Shown piece by piece: positions 1-11,347 of a stretch of 64,000 bases of DNA. Under the pieces are notes generated by a model that saw nothing but the letters and a program-made list of their open reading frames with translations, searched no databases and had not been told where the DNA came from. How positions within the stretch are numbered: position 1 is the stretch's first letter; each line of letters begins with the position of its first letter. The DNA is from Halomonadaceae bacterium T82-2 (GTDB lineage: Bacteria; Pseudomonadota; Gammaproteobacteria; Pseudomonadales; Halomonadaceae): positions 38,827-102,826 of the forward strand of contig LSBP01000008.1 in assembly GCA_001577635.1 (NCBI GenBank), read 5' to 3'. The position numbers were made by a program, and so were the translations under genes.

Positions 1-78
1 TTCGGCTTCGAGCGCGATGACGTGGACTATGACGCCGACGTCGATCCGGTGGCCGACTTCGATGTCGTGCAGCCCTGA
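1..78 (+). CDS. C-terminal end of an unidentified protein (5' truncated by window edge)
   Basis: An open frame enters from the left edge and stops at TGA 76-78, giving 25 residues that are strongly acidic (repeated Asp, ending VVQP). The codon choice is G/C-rich like the neighbouring genes, so it is probably the genuine tail of a gene. Too little remains to name it. It is followed by a G/C-rich stretch of about 45 bases and then the regulator gene in the same direction, so the two could be co-transcribed. Confidence 0.5.
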   Translation, partial: FGFERDDVDYDADVDPVADFDVVQP

Positions 79-125
79 GCGCCGGCCGGCGAGACACGCC
101 GGCCGGCGGGACGGCGAGGGCGGCG

Positions 126-1091
126 ATGCTGCACGATAGTTCGGCCATCTCAACACCCCGGCAGATCGGCTTCGTGCTGCTGCCGGGGTTCTCGCTGCTC
201 GCCCAGGCCTGCGCGCTGGAGCCGCTGCACGTGGCCAACCGGCTGGCCGGCGAGCGGCTCTACACGCCGCTGATCTTCAGCCTGGACGGCCGCGCGGTGA
301 AAAGCGCCGCGGAGCTGGCGCTGTCGCCGAACGGCGCGACCGGCAGCGAGGCCGGGGCGCTGGACCTGCTGCTGGTCTGTGCCCCTTCCCAGGGTGTTGG
401 CGCGCATCCGGCGCTCGAGGCCTGGCTGACGCGTCTGGCCGGGCGCGGCGTGGCGCTGGGCGGGGTCGCCGGGGGGACCGAGGTGCTGGCCCGGGCCGGG
501 GTGCTCGACGGCTATCGCGCCACGCTGCCCTGGCAGAATCTGGAAGCCTTCGCCCGGGCCCATCCGGCGGTGCGGGTCAGCCACCAGCTCTTCGAGATCG
601 ACCGCGACCGTCTGAGCTGCGGCGGCGGTACCGCGGCGATGGACATGATGATGACCCTGATCGGCCAGCATCACGGCCAGCGGCTCGCCGAGCGCATCTC
701 CGAGCACTTCGTCTGCGAGCGCATCCGCATGGGCGACGAGCCCCAGCACGTGCCGCTGCGCGCGCGGCTCGGCCATGCCCCGCAGAGCCTGGTCGACGCC
801 GTGGCGCTGATGGAGTCCAACATCGAGGAGCCGCTGACCACCCACGAACTGGCCGAGCATCTGGGCATCTCGCGGCGCCAGCTAGAGCGGCTGTTCAAGA
901 AGTACCTGCAGGCGGTGCCCAGCCGCTACTACCTGGACCTGCGCCTGCAGCGAGCGCGCAAGCTGCTGCGCGAGACCGACCAGGCGGTGGGTGACATCGC
1001 CCTGCAGACCGGCTTCTCCTCCGGCGCCCACTTCTCCACCGCCTACCGCAACCACTTCGGCATGACGCCCCGCGAGGAGCGGCTGACCTGA
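126..1091 (+). CDS. GlxA-family (AraC-type) transcriptional regulator, candidate ast operon regulator
   Basis: The 321-residue product has the two-part GlxA architecture. Residues ~15-190 form a DJ-1/PfpI (class I amidotransferase-like) domain beginning RQIGFVLLPGFSLLAQACALE. Residues ~220-320 are an AraC helix-turn-helix pair, with the second-helix signature around ARKLLRETDQAVGDIALQTGF and FGMTPREER. Regulators of this class in Pseudomonas (ArgR, GbdR) control amino acid or betaine catabolism. It lies about 2 kb upstream of the arginine succinyltransferase operon on the same strand, so I infer it may be the arginine-responsive activator; a GbdR-like role is the alternative. The ATG at 126 follows a purine-rich GAGGGCGG. 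Confidence 0.85.
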   Translation: MLHDSSAISTPRQIGFVLLPGFSLLAQACALEPLHVANRLAGERLYTPLIFSLDGRAVKSAAELALSPNGATGSEAGALDLLLVCAPSQGVGAHPALEAWLTRLAGRGVALGGVAGGTEVLARAGVLDGYRATLPWQNLEAFARAHPAVRVSHQLFEIDRDRLSCGGGTAAMDMMMTLIGQHHGQRLAERISEHFVCERIRMGDEPQHVPLRARLGHAPQSLVDAVALMESNIEEPLTTHELAEHLGISRRQLERLFKKYLQAVPSRYYLDLRLQRARKLLRETDQAVGDIALQTGFSSGAHFSTAYRNHFGMTPREERLT

Positions 1092-1326
1092 CGGCGCCGC
1101 CCCGTCATCAGGGCAATCGCAGTTGACTCTGGCCGGGGGGCGCCGGGGACAGGTCGAAGAAGGGGGCCTACGCCATGGCCGGAAAATGTTCCTTTCCATT
1201 CCGGCATTTCCGCCATCCATGGCGGTCAGATGGCGTAGGTAGCGCCCATGGAGGGGGTCACAGCGCCCCTTTGAAGAGCTGTCGACGGGTCAGCCCTTGG
1301 CCGAACTGCGGGTAGCCTTGGTCCCG

Positions 1327-1944
1327 TCATGCCTTGTGCGCCAGCAGGGCGCGGAACAGCGAGCCCATCATCACCGGCTCGTCACGTTCGACGACGAAGC
1401 CGGCCGCCTCCAGCAGTGGCCCCGCCTGACGGGTGATGTCGGTGGCGATGACGCGGGTGACGCGGTTGAGTGCGCGGCGCCCCGGGCCGGCGGGGTGGCT
1501 GTCCGGCTGGAACTTGTCCATCACGCACAGCTGGCCGTCGTCGGCGAGCACCCGATGCGCCTCCGCCAGCCCGCGCTCCGGGTGCGGCATCACCGCCAGG
1601 ATCAGGTGCATCACCACCACGTCGAAATGGCCGTCCGGGTAGCTCAGCGCCGCGGCGTCCATCACCCCGGCCTGGCCGTCGAAGCCCAGCGCCTCGGCCC
1701 GGGCACGAAAGCGCCGCACCATCGCCGGGGTGAGGTCGCAGCCGTGCAGCTCGATGTCGCGGGGCAGCCAGGGCAGGTCGAGCCCGGTGCCGCAGCCGAC
1801 GATCAGCACGCGCTGGCCGCCGGCCCAGTCCACCGCCTCGAGCGCGCGCCGCCGGGCGCGGCGAAAGGCCCGGTCGGCGACACAGTCGTAGACCGGGGCA
1901 TACAAGGCATAGCGCCAGCGGTTCCAGGTGGTGGCATCGATCAT
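1327..1944 (-). CDS. Class I SAM-dependent methyltransferase
   Basis: 205 residues with a Rossmann-type methyltransferase core. Motif I is VLIVGCGTGLDL at ~46-57, the acidic strand-2 end is HGCDLTPAMV, motif II is AALSYPDGHFDVVVMHLIL, and the post-motif region is LAEAHRVLADDGQLCVMDKF. The length and layout fit the UbiE/COQ5-like Methyltransf_11 group. The substrate cannot be told from sequence; a phospholipid or small-molecule acceptor is possible. It sits between the regulator and an SDR gene, both transcribed with it or against it, and no functional link to arginine catabolism is apparent. Confidence 0.85.
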   Translation of the reverse strand: MIDATTWNRWRYALYAPVYDCVADRAFRRARRRALEAVDWAGGQRVLIVGCGTGLDLPWLPRDIELHGCDLTPAMVRRFRARAEALGFDGQAGVMDAAALSYPDGHFDVVVMHLILAVMPHPERGLAEAHRVLADDGQLCVMDKFQPDSHPAGPGRRALNRVTRVIATDITRQAGPLLEAAGFVVERDEPVMMGSLFRALLAHKA

Positions 1945-2054
1945 GGGTGGGCTCTCCCGGTAGGCCAGGCTGGGGAGTCCATCATGCGCCGGGAGCGGCG
2001 GTCAGGAAAGCCCGCCCGCTGGCGGCGGCCACCGGGCGGGGTCGGAGGCGGGCG

Positions 2055-2849
2055 TCAGGCCATGGTGTCGACGATGCCGCCCTCGACGCGCAGCGCCGCG
2101 CCGGTGGTGGCGCTGGCCTGCTCGGAGGCCGCGTAGACGCTCATGTGGGCGACCTCCTCGGGCGTGGCCAGGCGCTGGATGATCGAGGAGGGGCGGTTCT
2201 CGCGGATGAAGCGTTCCTCCATCTCCGCCTGCGACACGCCCTGCTCCTCGGCGGCCTGGCGGATCATCTCGAGCACGCCCTCGGAGCGGGTCGGCCCCGG
2301 CAGGATGGCGTTGACGGTGACCCGGGTGCCGCTGAGCACCTTGGCCAGCCCGCGCGAGATCGACTGCACGGCGGACTTGGTCATGCCGTAGTGGACCATC
2401 TCGCTGGGGATGTTGAGCCCCGATTCGCTGGAGATGAACTGGATGCGCCCCCAGTCGCGGGCCTTCATGCCCTGGGCGTAGTGACGCGACAGGCGCACCG
2501 CGCTCATCACGTTGACGTCGAAGAACTGCTGCCAGGTGGCGTCGTCGACCGCGAAGAAGTCCTGGGGGCCGAAGATGCCCACGTTGTTGACCAGGATGTC
2601 GGTCTCCGGCCGGGCCTCGATCAGCGCCCGGCAGCCCTCGGCGGTGCCCAGGTCGGCGGCCACGCCCGACACGCCGGCATTGGGGACGTCCTTCTTGATG
2701 GCCTCGATTGCCGCGTCGACGCGGGCCCGGGTGCGCCCGGTGACGGTGACCTCGGCGCCGGACTCGGCGAGCCCGCGGGCGATGGCGAAGCCGATGCCGG
2801 CGGTGGAGCCGGTGACGATGGCGTTCTTGCCGGAAAGGTCGATCTGCAT
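2055..2849 (-). CDS. SDR family NAD(P)-dependent oxidoreductase
   Basis: 264 residues with classical short-chain dehydrogenase features. The nucleotide-binding TGSTAGIGFAIA lies near the N-terminus, NNVG follows at ~88, and the catalytic set is SSESG (Ser) with YGMTK (Tyr-x-x-x-Lys) at ~153-157. The ATG at 2849 is preferred because AAGGAG (complement of 2858-2863) lies eight bases upstream; a GTG nine bases earlier overlaps that ribosome-binding site. It is transcribed divergently from astC. The substrate is not predictable. Confidence 0.88.
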   Translation of the reverse strand: MQIDLSGKNAIVTGSTAGIGFAIARGLAESGAEVTVTGRTRARVDAAIEAIKKDVPNAGVSGVAADLGTAEGCRALIEARPETDILVNNVGIFGPQDFFAVDDATWQQFFDVNVMSAVRLSRHYAQGMKARDWGRIQFISSESGLNIPSEMVHYGMTKSAVQSISRGLAKVLSGTRVTVNAILPGPTRSEGVLEMIRQAAEEQGVSQAEMEERFIRENRPSSIIQRLATPEEVAHMSVYAASEQASATTGAALRVEGGIVDTMA

Positions 2850-2964
2850 GGGGAACACTCCTTGTCGTGTGCTGGGCGGCGACGCGGCGCCGACCCCAAA
2901 TGTAGCCTGCTAAAAAGGTGGCGGTGCCCCGGTGCGACTTCAAGCCCCGGGTCACGACTGCCGT

Positions 2965-4304
<1,340 letters not shown>

Positions 4305-4336
4305 ACGGCCACGCGCCCACCACGGGAGGAAACGCC

Positions 4337-5401
4337 ATGCTGGTCGTGCGCCCTGCCAAGCCGGCCGACCTGCCGGGCCTCGAGCGCCTGGCGGGGACGG
4401 CCACCCCGCGGCTGACCAATCTGCCGGCGCATCGCGATCGCCTCGAGGAACGCATCACCCGGTCGCAGCGCTCGCTGGCCCGCGAGGTCGACTTTCCCGG
4501 CGACGAGAGCTACACCTTCGTGCTCGAGGACCTCGAGCGCGGCGAGATCGCCGGGACCGCCACCATTCGCGCCCATGCCGGCGCTCACGAGGCGTACTAC
4601 ACCTATCGTCAGGAAACGCTGATCCACGCCTCGCAGCAGCTCAACGTGCGCCGCGAGGTGCAGACGCTGTCGCTGTCCCACGAGGTCTCGGACGCCAGCC
4701 TGCTGTGCGCGCTGTCGCTGGACCCGCGCTACAAGGGTACCAGCGCCGAGAGCCTGCTGCGCCGCTCGCGGCTGATGTTCATCGCCCAGTATCCGGAACG
4801 CTTCGCCGAGCTCCTGGCGATCGCCTTCCCCGGCTACCTGGACGCCGACGGCGAGTCGCCGTTCTGGAACAGCGTCGGTCGTCACTTCTTCGCCCGCGGC
4901 TACCAGGAGATGAACCACCTGGCCGGGGTGCGCTCGAAGAGCTTCATCGCCGAGGTGATGCCGCAGTTCCCGCTCTACCTGCCGCTGCTCACCCCGGCGG
5001 CGCGGGCGGCGATCGGCCGCGAGCACCCGGCCCACGAGACGGCGCTGGCGGAAATGCTCGCCGAGGGCTTCGCCCGCTCGCGGCACGTCGACATCTTCGA
5101 CGCCGGTCCGGTGATCAAGGCCGAGCGCGATCGGCTGGCGACCTTCCGTCACAGCACCTGGCATCCGGTGCGCATCCGCCCGGCAACGGCGCTGCCGGAC
5201 GCCGAGCCGGCGCTGATCGCCAACCAGAAGCTCGACGGCTTCCGCTGCGTGGTGGCGCGCTATGCGCTGTCGCCCACCGGCCAGCTGATGCTCTCGCCCG
5301 AGCATGCCGCGGAACTCGGCGTGGAGGAGGGCCGCGCGGTGCTCGCCGCGCCGCTGGGTCTGCCGGACGCCGATGACGCCTTCGACGAGGGGGAACTGTA
5401 A
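4337..5401 (+). CDS. aruF: Arginine N-succinyltransferase, first (AruF-like) subunit
   Basis: 354 residues of the AstA family (GNAT fold), transferring succinyl from succinyl-CoA to arginine. Family landmarks are MLVVRPAKPADLPGLERLA at the start, SYTFVLED, the ESPFWNSVGRHFF block and KSFIAEVMPQFPLYLPLL. Start 4337 is chosen for its strong GGGAGG seven bases upstream; an earlier ATG at 4301 would overlap astC by four bases but lacks such a site. In Pseudomonas this enzyme is a heteromer of AruF and AruG, and the second subunit follows immediately. The C-terminal ~60 residues run beyond the most conserved AstA core. Confidence 0.93.
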   Translation: MLVVRPAKPADLPGLERLAGTATPRLTNLPAHRDRLEERITRSQRSLAREVDFPGDESYTFVLEDLERGEIAGTATIRAHAGAHEAYYTYRQETLIHASQQLNVRREVQTLSLSHEVSDASLLCALSLDPRYKGTSAESLLRRSRLMFIAQYPERFAELLAIAFPGYLDADGESPFWNSVGRHFFARGYQEMNHLAGVRSKSFIAEVMPQFPLYLPLLTPAARAAIGREHPAHETALAEMLAEGFARSRHVDIFDAGPVIKAERDRLATFRHSTWHPVRIRPATALPDAEPALIANQKLDGFRCVVARYALSPTGQLMLSPEHAAELGVEEGRAVLAAPLGLPDADDAFDEGEL

Positions 5402-6420
5402 TGCGCATTCGACCCATCGCCCGCGGCGATCTCGACAGCCTGCAGCGGCTCGCTCGCGAGACCGGCGTCGGTTTCACGTCGCTGCCGGACAACCGCGATT
5501 TCCTGGCCGGCAAGATCGAGTCCGCCGCCCGGGCCTTCGAGGCCCGCGTGCCGGCCGAGGAACGGCTGTACTTCTTCGTGCTCGAGGATGACGAGACGGG
5601 CGAGCTGGCCGGCTGCTGCGCCATCGAGGCGCAGGTTGGCCGCGAGGTGCCGTTCTACCACTACCGGGTGGGCACGCTGGCGCACTCGTCGGTACAGCTC
5701 GACCTGCACCGCACCATCGACACGCTGTTTCTGAGCTCGGACCACACCGGCGACGCCGAGGTGGCCTCGCTCTACCTGCGTCCGGAATATCGCCGTCATC
5801 GCAACGGTGCGCTGCTCTCGAAGGCGCGCTGGCTGTTCATGGCCCAGTTCCGCAACTGCTTTCCCGACAAGGTGCTCGCCGAGATGCGCGGCAAGTTCGA
5901 CGGCAACGGCATCAGCCCCTTCTGGCAGTGTCTGGGCAGTCACTTCTTCCCCATGGATTTCAATGAAGCCGACAGACTGACGGGATTAGGCCAAAAGAGC
6001 TTTATCGGCGAGCTGATGCCCAAGTTCCCGATCTACACCCCCTTTCTCACCGAGGAGGCGCGGGCCTGCATCGGCGCCGTCCACGACGACACCCGGCCCG
6101 CGCTGGAGATGCTCAAGAAGGAGGGCCTGCGCTGGGAGGGCTATATCGACATCTTCGACGGCGGCCCCACCGTGGAAGCCTACATCGATGACGTGCGGGC
6201 GGTGCGTCACTCAAGGCTGTGTACCGTGGAGGTCGCCGGCAGCGAGCCGGAATCCACCGAGCGCCCCGCCTGGCTGGTGGCGACCACCGACATGACCGGC
6301 TTCCGGGCCGCCTGGGTGGGCCGCGGCCCCGACGAGGACGGCAGCCTGACCCTCAGCGATGCGGAAGCCTGCCGCCTCGGTGTCGCCACCGGCGATACCC
6401 TGCGGGTTCTGGAAACGTAA
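5401..6420 (+). CDS. aruG: Arginine N-succinyltransferase, second (AruG-like) subunit
   Basis: 339 residues, a diverged paralogue of the preceding gene. It starts [18 protein letters not shown] and carries [52 protein letters not shown] and [19 protein letters not shown], all typical of AstA. The start overlaps the aruF stop by one base (TAATG), so translation is probably coupled, consistent with stoichiometric heteromer assembly. It catalyses the committed step of the pathway in the cytoplasm. Confidence 0.94.
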   Translation: MRIRPIARGDLDSLQRLARETGVGFTSLPDNRDFLAGKIESAARAFEARVPAEERLYFFVLEDDETGELAGCCAIEAQVGREVPFYHYRVGTLAHSSVQLDLHRTIDTLFLSSDHTGDAEVASLYLRPEYRRHRNGALLSKARWLFMAQFRNCFPDKVLAEMRGKFDGNGISPFWQCLGSHFFPMDFNEADRLTGLGQKSFIGELMPKFPIYTPFLTEEARACIGAVHDDTRPALEMLKKEGLRWEGYIDIFDGGPTVEAYIDDVRAVRHSRLCTVEVAGSEPESTERPAWLVATTDMTGFRAAWVGRGPDEDGSLTLSDAEACRLGVATGDTLRVLET

Positions 6421-6442
6421 GCTCGAAACCTGGGAGCCTCTC

Positions 6443-7912
6443 ATGCAAGCCCGACAACAACTCTTCATCGGTGGTGCCTGGGTCGACGGCGCCGCCGACC
6501 CGCTGACCAAGACCGACCCGATCAGCGGCGATACCTTGTGGCAGGGTGCCAGTGCCGGCACGGCTCAGGTGGACGAGGCGGTGGCCGCCGCCCGCACGGC
6601 GTTTCCCGGCTGGGCGCGTCGGACGTTCGAGGCGCGGCTGGCCGTGGTCGAGCGTTTCCGCGACCAGCTCGAGACCCACCGCGAGGCGCTGGCCGAAAGC
6701 ATCGCCCGGGAAACCGGCAAGCCGCTGTGGGAAGCGCGGACCGAGGTGGGCGCGATGATCGCCAAGGTGGCGATCTCGGTGACCGCCCATCACGAGCGCA
6801 CCGGCGAGCGCAGCCGCGATGCGGGCGGCACCACGGCGGTGCTGCGTCATCGCCCCCACGGCGTGCTGGCAGTGTTCGGCCCCTACAACTTCCCCGGCCA
6901 TCTGCCCAACGGGCACATGGTCCCGGCGCTGCTGGCCGGCAACACCGTGGTCTTCAAGCCCAGCGAGATCACCCCGCGCACCGCCGACCTGACCCTGCAA
7001 TGCTGGCAGGCCGCCGGGCTGCCCGAGGGCGTGATCAACCTGGTGCAGGGTGGCGCGCCGGTGGGGCAGGCGCTGGCCGGGGCCGACGACATCGACGGGC
7101 TGCTGTTCACCGGCAGTGCCCGCACCGGCAAGCTGCTGCACAAGCAGTTCGCCGGCCAGGTCGACAAGATCCTCGCGCTGGAGCTGGGCGGCAACAACCC
7201 GCTGGTGGTCAGGGACGTGCCGGACGAGGCCGCCGCGGTGCTGACCATCCTGCAGTCGGCGTTTCTCTCCGGCGGCCAGCGCTGCACCTGCGCGCGGCGG
7301 CTGATGGTGCCCGAGGGCGCCGTCGGCGACCGCCTGATCGAGGCGCTGGTCGCGGCCATCGGTGAGCTTCGCGTCGCCGCGCCGTTCAGCGAGCCGGCGC
7401 CGTTCTACGGTGGGCTGGCCACGGTGGCCGCCGCCGATGGGCTGCTCGCGGCCCAGGACGATCTCGAGGCGCGCGGTGGCAGTGTGCTGGCGCGGATGCG
7501 CCGTCTGGTCGACGGCACCAGCCTGCTCAGCCCCGGACTGATCGACGTCACCGACTGCGACGTGCCCGACGAGGAGCACTTCGGCCCGCTGCTCAAGGTG
7601 CACCGCTACCGTGACTGGGACGAGGCGATCGCGCTTGCCAACGATACCCGCTACGGGCTCTCCGCCGGGCTGATCGGCGGCGAGCAAGCCGACTGGGACG
7701 ACTTCCTGCTGCGCATCCGCGCCGGCATCGTCAACTGGAACCGCCAGACCACCGGCGCCTCCAGCGACGCGCCCTTCGGCGGCATCGGCGACAGCGGCAA
7801 CCATCGCCCGAGCGCCTACTATGCCGCCGACTACTGCGCCTACCCGGTCGCCTCGATGGAGAGCGAGTCGCTGGCGCTGCCCGAGAACCTGCCGCCGGGG
7901 GTGACATTATGA
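6443..7912 (+). CDS. astD: Succinylglutamate-semialdehyde dehydrogenase
   Basis: 489-residue aldehyde dehydrogenase oxidising N-succinylglutamate semialdehyde to succinylglutamate with NAD+. Landmarks are [12 protein letters not shown] and the NAD-site [11 protein letters not shown]. The general-base Glu lies in LELGGNNP and the nucleophilic Cys in [14 protein letters not shown]. The C-terminal [25 protein letters not shown] is characteristic of AstD within the ALDH superfamily. The ATG at 6443 has GGGAG six bases upstream, 22 bases after aruG ends. The stop overlaps the astB start as ATGA. Confidence 0.95.
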   Translation: MQARQQLFIGGAWVDGAADPLTKTDPISGDTLWQGASAGTAQVDEAVAAARTAFPGWARRTFEARLAVVERFRDQLETHREALAESIARETGKPLWEARTEVGAMIAKVAISVTAHHERTGERSRDAGGTTAVLRHRPHGVLAVFGPYNFPGHLPNGHMVPALLAGNTVVFKPSEITPRTADLTLQCWQAAGLPEGVINLVQGGAPVGQALAGADDIDGLLFTGSARTGKLLHKQFAGQVDKILALELGGNNPLVVRDVPDEAAAVLTILQSAFLSGGQRCTCARRLMVPEGAVGDRLIEALVAAIGELRVAAPFSEPAPFYGGLATVAAADGLLAAQDDLEARGGSVLARMRRLVDGTSLLSPGLIDVTDCDVPDEEHFGPLLKVHRYRDWDEAIALANDTRYGLSAGLIGGEQADWDDFLLRIRAGIVNWNRQTTGASSDAPFGGIGDSGNHRPSAYYAADYCAYPVASMESESLALPENLPPGVTL

Positions 7913-9285
7913 GCGACTCCACACCGCGGGCCGACGTCCGCGAGGTCAACTTCGACGGCCTGGTTGGCCCCACCCACAACTACGCCGGGCTGGCCCATGG
8001 CAACGTGGCGTCGATGCGCCACGGCGGCCTGGCCTCCAGCCCGAAGGAAGCGGCGCTGCAGGGGCTGGCCAAGATGAAGGCCCTGCACGATGCGGGCTAT
8101 GCTCAGGGGGTGCTGCCGCCCCAGCAGCGCCCGGACCTCGGCGCGCTGCGCGACCTGGGCTTTTCCGGCAGCAACGCTCAGGTGCTGGAACGCGCCGCCC
8201 GCGAGGCGCCGCAGATCCTGCGCGCGGTGTGCTCGGCATCGTCGATGTGGACGGCCAACGCCGCTACGGTGACGCCGAGTATCGACGCACCGGACGGCCG
8301 GGTGCATTTCACCCCGGCCAACCTGCAGTCGAGCTTTCACCGCTTCCTCGAGCCGCAGACCACCGGCCGCGTGCTGGCGGCGATCTTCCGCGACGAGGCA
8401 CGCTTCGCCCATCACCCGGCGCTGCCGGCGACCCCGGCGTTCTCCGACGAGGGCGCGGCCAACCATACCCGGCTGTGCGGCGATCACGGCGAGCCGGGCG
8501 TGCACCTCTACGCCTACGGGCGTCAGGCGTTTCCCGGCGAGGGGGAAACGCGTCGCGAGCCACGGCGCTTCCCGGCCCGCCAGACCCTGGAGGCCAGCCA
8601 GGCGGTAGCCCGTCAGCACGGCCTCGATGCCACGCAGGTGGTGTTCGCCCAGCAGCACCCGGAGGCCATCGATGCCGGCGTGTTCCACAATGATGTGATC
8701 GCGGTGGGTAACGGTCCGGTGCTGCTCTATCACGAGATGGCGTTTCTCGACGAGGAGGGCACCCTCGACGAACTGCGCCGCAAGATGACCACGCCGCTGA
8801 TCCCGGTGCGCGTGCCGAGCGAAGCGGTGAGCCTCGACGATGCGGTGAGCTCGTATCTGTTCAACTCGCAGCTGCTCTCCGACCCCGACGGCAGCGGGGC
8901 CATGACCCTGGTGGTGCCCGGCGAGTGCCAGGAGAACGAGGCGGTGTGGCGGACCATCCAGGACCTGCTGCTGGCCGGCCACAATCCGATCGGCGAGGTG
9001 GTGGTCAAGGACGTCAAGCAGAGCATGCGCAACGGCGGTGGCCCGGCCTGTCTGCGGCTGCGGGTGGTGCTCGACGCCGCCGAGCGCGCCGGGCTGTCCG
9101 GCCGGGTGCTGCTCGACGACGCGCTCTACACCGACCTCGTCGGCTGGGTCGAGCGCCACTATCGCGACACCCTGAGCCCGGCCGATCTCGCCGACCCGCA
9201 GCTCGCCGAGGAGACGCTCACCGCGCTCGACGAACTGACGCGGCTGTTGAAGATCGGCAGCGTCTATCCCTTCCAGCTGACCTGA
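7909..9285 (+). CDS. astB: N-succinylarginine dihydrolase
   Basis: 458 residues matching AstB in length and motifs: [20 protein letters not shown] at the start, then [12 protein letters not shown], the acidic catalytic region [22 protein letters not shown] and the Cys-containing [14 protein letters not shown]. It belongs to the guanidino-modifying (pentein) superfamily and hydrolyses N2-succinylarginine to succinylornithine, ammonia and CO2. The start overlaps the astD stop by four bases (ATGA). This closes the operon. No astE (succinylglutamate desuccinylase) follows; that last step must be encoded elsewhere. Confidence 0.96.
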   Translation: MSDSTPRADVREVNFDGLVGPTHNYAGLAHGNVASMRHGGLASSPKEAALQGLAKMKALHDAGYAQGVLPPQQRPDLGALRDLGFSGSNAQVLERAAREAPQILRAVCSASSMWTANAATVTPSIDAPDGRVHFTPANLQSSFHRFLEPQTTGRVLAAIFRDEARFAHHPALPATPAFSDEGAANHTRLCGDHGEPGVHLYAYGRQAFPGEGETRREPRRFPARQTLEASQAVARQHGLDATQVVFAQQHPEAIDAGVFHNDVIAVGNGPVLLYHEMAFLDEEGTLDELRRKMTTPLIPVRVPSEAVSLDDAVSSYLFNSQLLSDPDGSGAMTLVVPGECQENEAVWRTIQDLLLAGHNPIGEVVVKDVKQSMRNGGGPACLRLRVVLDAAERAGLSGRVLLDDALYTDLVGWVERHYRDTLSPADLADPQLAEETLTALDELTRLLKIGSVYPFQLT

Positions 9286-9289
9286 GGCA

Positions 9290-10249
9290 TCACGCCTGGA
9301 AGGGGTTGCTGGCCTCCTCCAGGCGACGCAGGGCGTCCTTGTCCAGGGTCAGCCGGGTGGCGGCGATCATGGCATCCAGCTGGCGGCGCGAGGTGGCGCT
9401 GGCGATCGGTGCGGTGACCGCCGGGCGGGTCATCAGCCAGGCCAGCGAGACGCTCGCCGGCGTGGTGTCGAGCCGCCGGGCGACCTCGCCGAGGGCGTCG
9501 AGGATGCGCATCCCACGCTCGTCGAAGTACTTGTCGAGGAAGGCCTCGCGGGGCGTGCCGCGGGCATCCTCGCGGTCGCGGTACTTGCCGGTGAGAAAGC
9601 CGCTGGCCAGCGCGAAGTAGGGGATCACGCCGACGCCGTGTTGCTCGCACAGCGGGGCCAGCCGGGCCTCGTAGTCGCTGCGGTCGTAGAGGTTGTAGAA
9701 CGGCTGCAGGGTTTCGTAGCGCGGCAGGTCGTTGCGCTCGGCGACCGTCAGTGCCTGGTCGAGGCGGCGCGCCGGATAGTTCGAGGCGCCGATGGCGCGG
9801 ACCTTGCCCTGTTCAATGAGCCGCTGATAGGCCTCGAGGGTCTCCTCCAGCGGGGTATCGGTGTCGTCGTCGTGGGACTGGTAGAGGTCGATGACGTCGG
9901 TCTGCAGGCGCGTCAGCGAGGCCTCGACGGCGCGCATGATGTAGTCCTTCGAAAGCCCCTGCTCGCCGTCGCCCATCGCCTTGCCGACCTTGGTGGCCAG
10001 CAGCACCTTGTCGCGGTTGCCGCGGGCCTTGAAGTAGCGGCCCAGCACGGTTTCGGACTCGCCGCCGCTGTGGCCGTCTACCCAGCGCGAGTAGACGTCG
10101 GCGGTGTCGATGGCGTTGAAGCCGGCGTCCAGCCAGGCGTCGATCATCGCGAACGATTCGCGCTCGTCGAGTGTCCAGCCGAAGACGTTGCCGCCGAAGA
10201 TCAGCGGGGCGGTTTTCAGGCCGCTGTTGCCGAGCGGGCGTAATTCCAT
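9290..10249 (-). CDS. Aldo/keto reductase
   Basis: 319-residue AKR of the YajO/Tas-like type, an NADPH-dependent carbonyl reductase with a (beta/alpha)8 barrel. Catalytic residues are visible: Asp and Tyr in IDTADVYSRW, Lys in LLATKVGK, and His in LYQSHDDD. The C-terminal cofactor-binding region includes TAPIASATSRRQL. ATG 10249 is chosen because AGGAG lies six bases upstream; the longer reading frame has no such signal. It ends four bases after astB on the opposite strand, so any shared terminator must lie inside coding sequence. The substrate is unknown. Confidence 0.88.
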   Translation of the reverse strand: MELRPLGNSGLKTAPLIFGGNVFGWTLDERESFAMIDAWLDAGFNAIDTADVYSRWVDGHSGGESETVLGRYFKARGNRDKVLLATKVGKAMGDGEQGLSKDYIMRAVEASLTRLQTDVIDLYQSHDDDTDTPLEETLEAYQRLIEQGKVRAIGASNYPARRLDQALTVAERNDLPRYETLQPFYNLYDRSDYEARLAPLCEQHGVGVIPYFALASGFLTGKYRDREDARGTPREAFLDKYFDERGMRILDALGEVARRLDTTPASVSLAWLMTRPAVTAPIASATSRRQLDAMIAATRLTLDKDALRRLEEASNPFQA

Positions 10250-10420
10250 TACCAACTCCTCCTGTCGGGTCACGAGTGTGCCATGAGGCTGCTAAACGGA
10301 TGTGTCGCCATCAGGGTAGTCGACCCGAGTTGGTGATGTCGGCCCCGGCGACAGGAGAACGGGACAGGGTGCGGAACTTGCCGGTAAGCTGTCGGGAAAT
10401 CCAGGCGGGAGAAGCCAACC

Positions 10421-11347
10421 GTGGCCGGCAGCAGTCTGCTTACCCTGATCGATGACATTGCCACCCTGCTCGACGACGTGTCGCTGATGACCAAGGTGGC
10501 GGCCAAGAAGACCGCCGGCGTGCTCGGCGACGATCTCGCCCTCAACGCCCAGCAGGTCACCGGCGTCAACGCCGACCGCGAACTGCCGGTGGTCTGGGCG
10601 GTGGCCGTGGGGTCGCTGCGCAACAAGCTGATCCTGATTCCCGCGGCGCTTTTGATCAGCGCCTTCGTGCCCTGGGCGGTGACGCTGCTGCTGATGCTCG
10701 GCGGCGCCTACCTGTGCTTCGAGGGCGCCGAGAAGCTCGCCCACAAGTTCCTGCATCGCGCCGACGACGCCGAGGAACATCGCCGGCGGCTCGCGGCGAT
10801 GGCCGATGCCACGGTGGACATGCGCGCCTTCGAGCGCGAGCGCATCAAGGGCGCGATACGCACCGACTTCATCCTCTCCGCGGAGATCATCGTGATCACC
10901 CTGGGTACCGTGGCCGGGGCGACGCTGACCCAGCAGATCGCGGTGCTCACGGGTATCGGCGTACTGATGACGCTGGGGGTCTACGGGCTGGTCGCCGGTA
11001 TCGTCAAGATCGATGACCTGGGGCTGTATCTCAGCCGCCGCACCGGCGCGGCGGCATCGCTGGGGCGCGGTCTGCTGGCTGGAGCGCCCTGGCTGATGAA
11101 GGGGCTGTCGGTGGTCGGCACCCTGGCGATGTTCCTGGTCGGCGGCGGTATCCTCAGCCACGGCGTGCCGCTGCTGCATCACCTCGTCGAGGGGGCGGCC
11201 GAGGCCGAGCTCGGCGTGCCCGGGCTCGACGCCGTGATTCATGGCCTCGGCCCGTCACTGCTCAACCTGGCGATCGGACTGGCGGCCGGCGCGCTGGTGC
11301 TGGCCGGGGTGACGCTCGTGCAGCGCCTGCGACGCCGAGGCGTCTGA
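10421..11347 (+). CDS. DUF808 family integral membrane protein (YedI-like)
   Basis: 308 residues. The N-terminus [37 protein letters not shown] is diagnostic for DUF808/YedI proteins, whose function is unknown. About six to seven hydrophobic segments follow, for example ~68-95, ~150-190, ~225-250 and ~275-298. The start is GTG 10421 with GGGAGAAG upstream. The 3' end overlaps the convergent diguanylate cyclase gene by 93 bases. It is transcribed divergently from the aldo/keto reductase. Confidence 0.85.
   Translation: MAGSSLLTLIDDIATLLDDVSLMTKVAAKKTAGVLGDDLALNAQQVTGVNADRELPVVWAVAVGSLRNKLILIPAALLISAFVPWAVTLLLMLGGAYLCFEGAEKLAHKFLHRADDAEEHRRRLAAMADATVDMRAFERERIKGAIRTDFILSAEIIVITLGTVAGATLTQQIAVLTGIGVLMTLGVYGLVAGIVKIDDLGLYLSRRTGAAASLGRGLLAGAPWLMKGLSVVGTLAMFLVGGGILSHGVPLLHHLVEGAAEAELGVPGLDAVIHGLGPSLLNLAIGLAAGALVLAGVTLVQRLRRRGV

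Noticed and set aside
150..860. Long minus-strand open frames opposite the GlxA-type regulator
   Set aside because: They are Arg/His/Gln/Gly-rich shadows produced by G/C-biased third positions; no domain and no ribosome-binding site.
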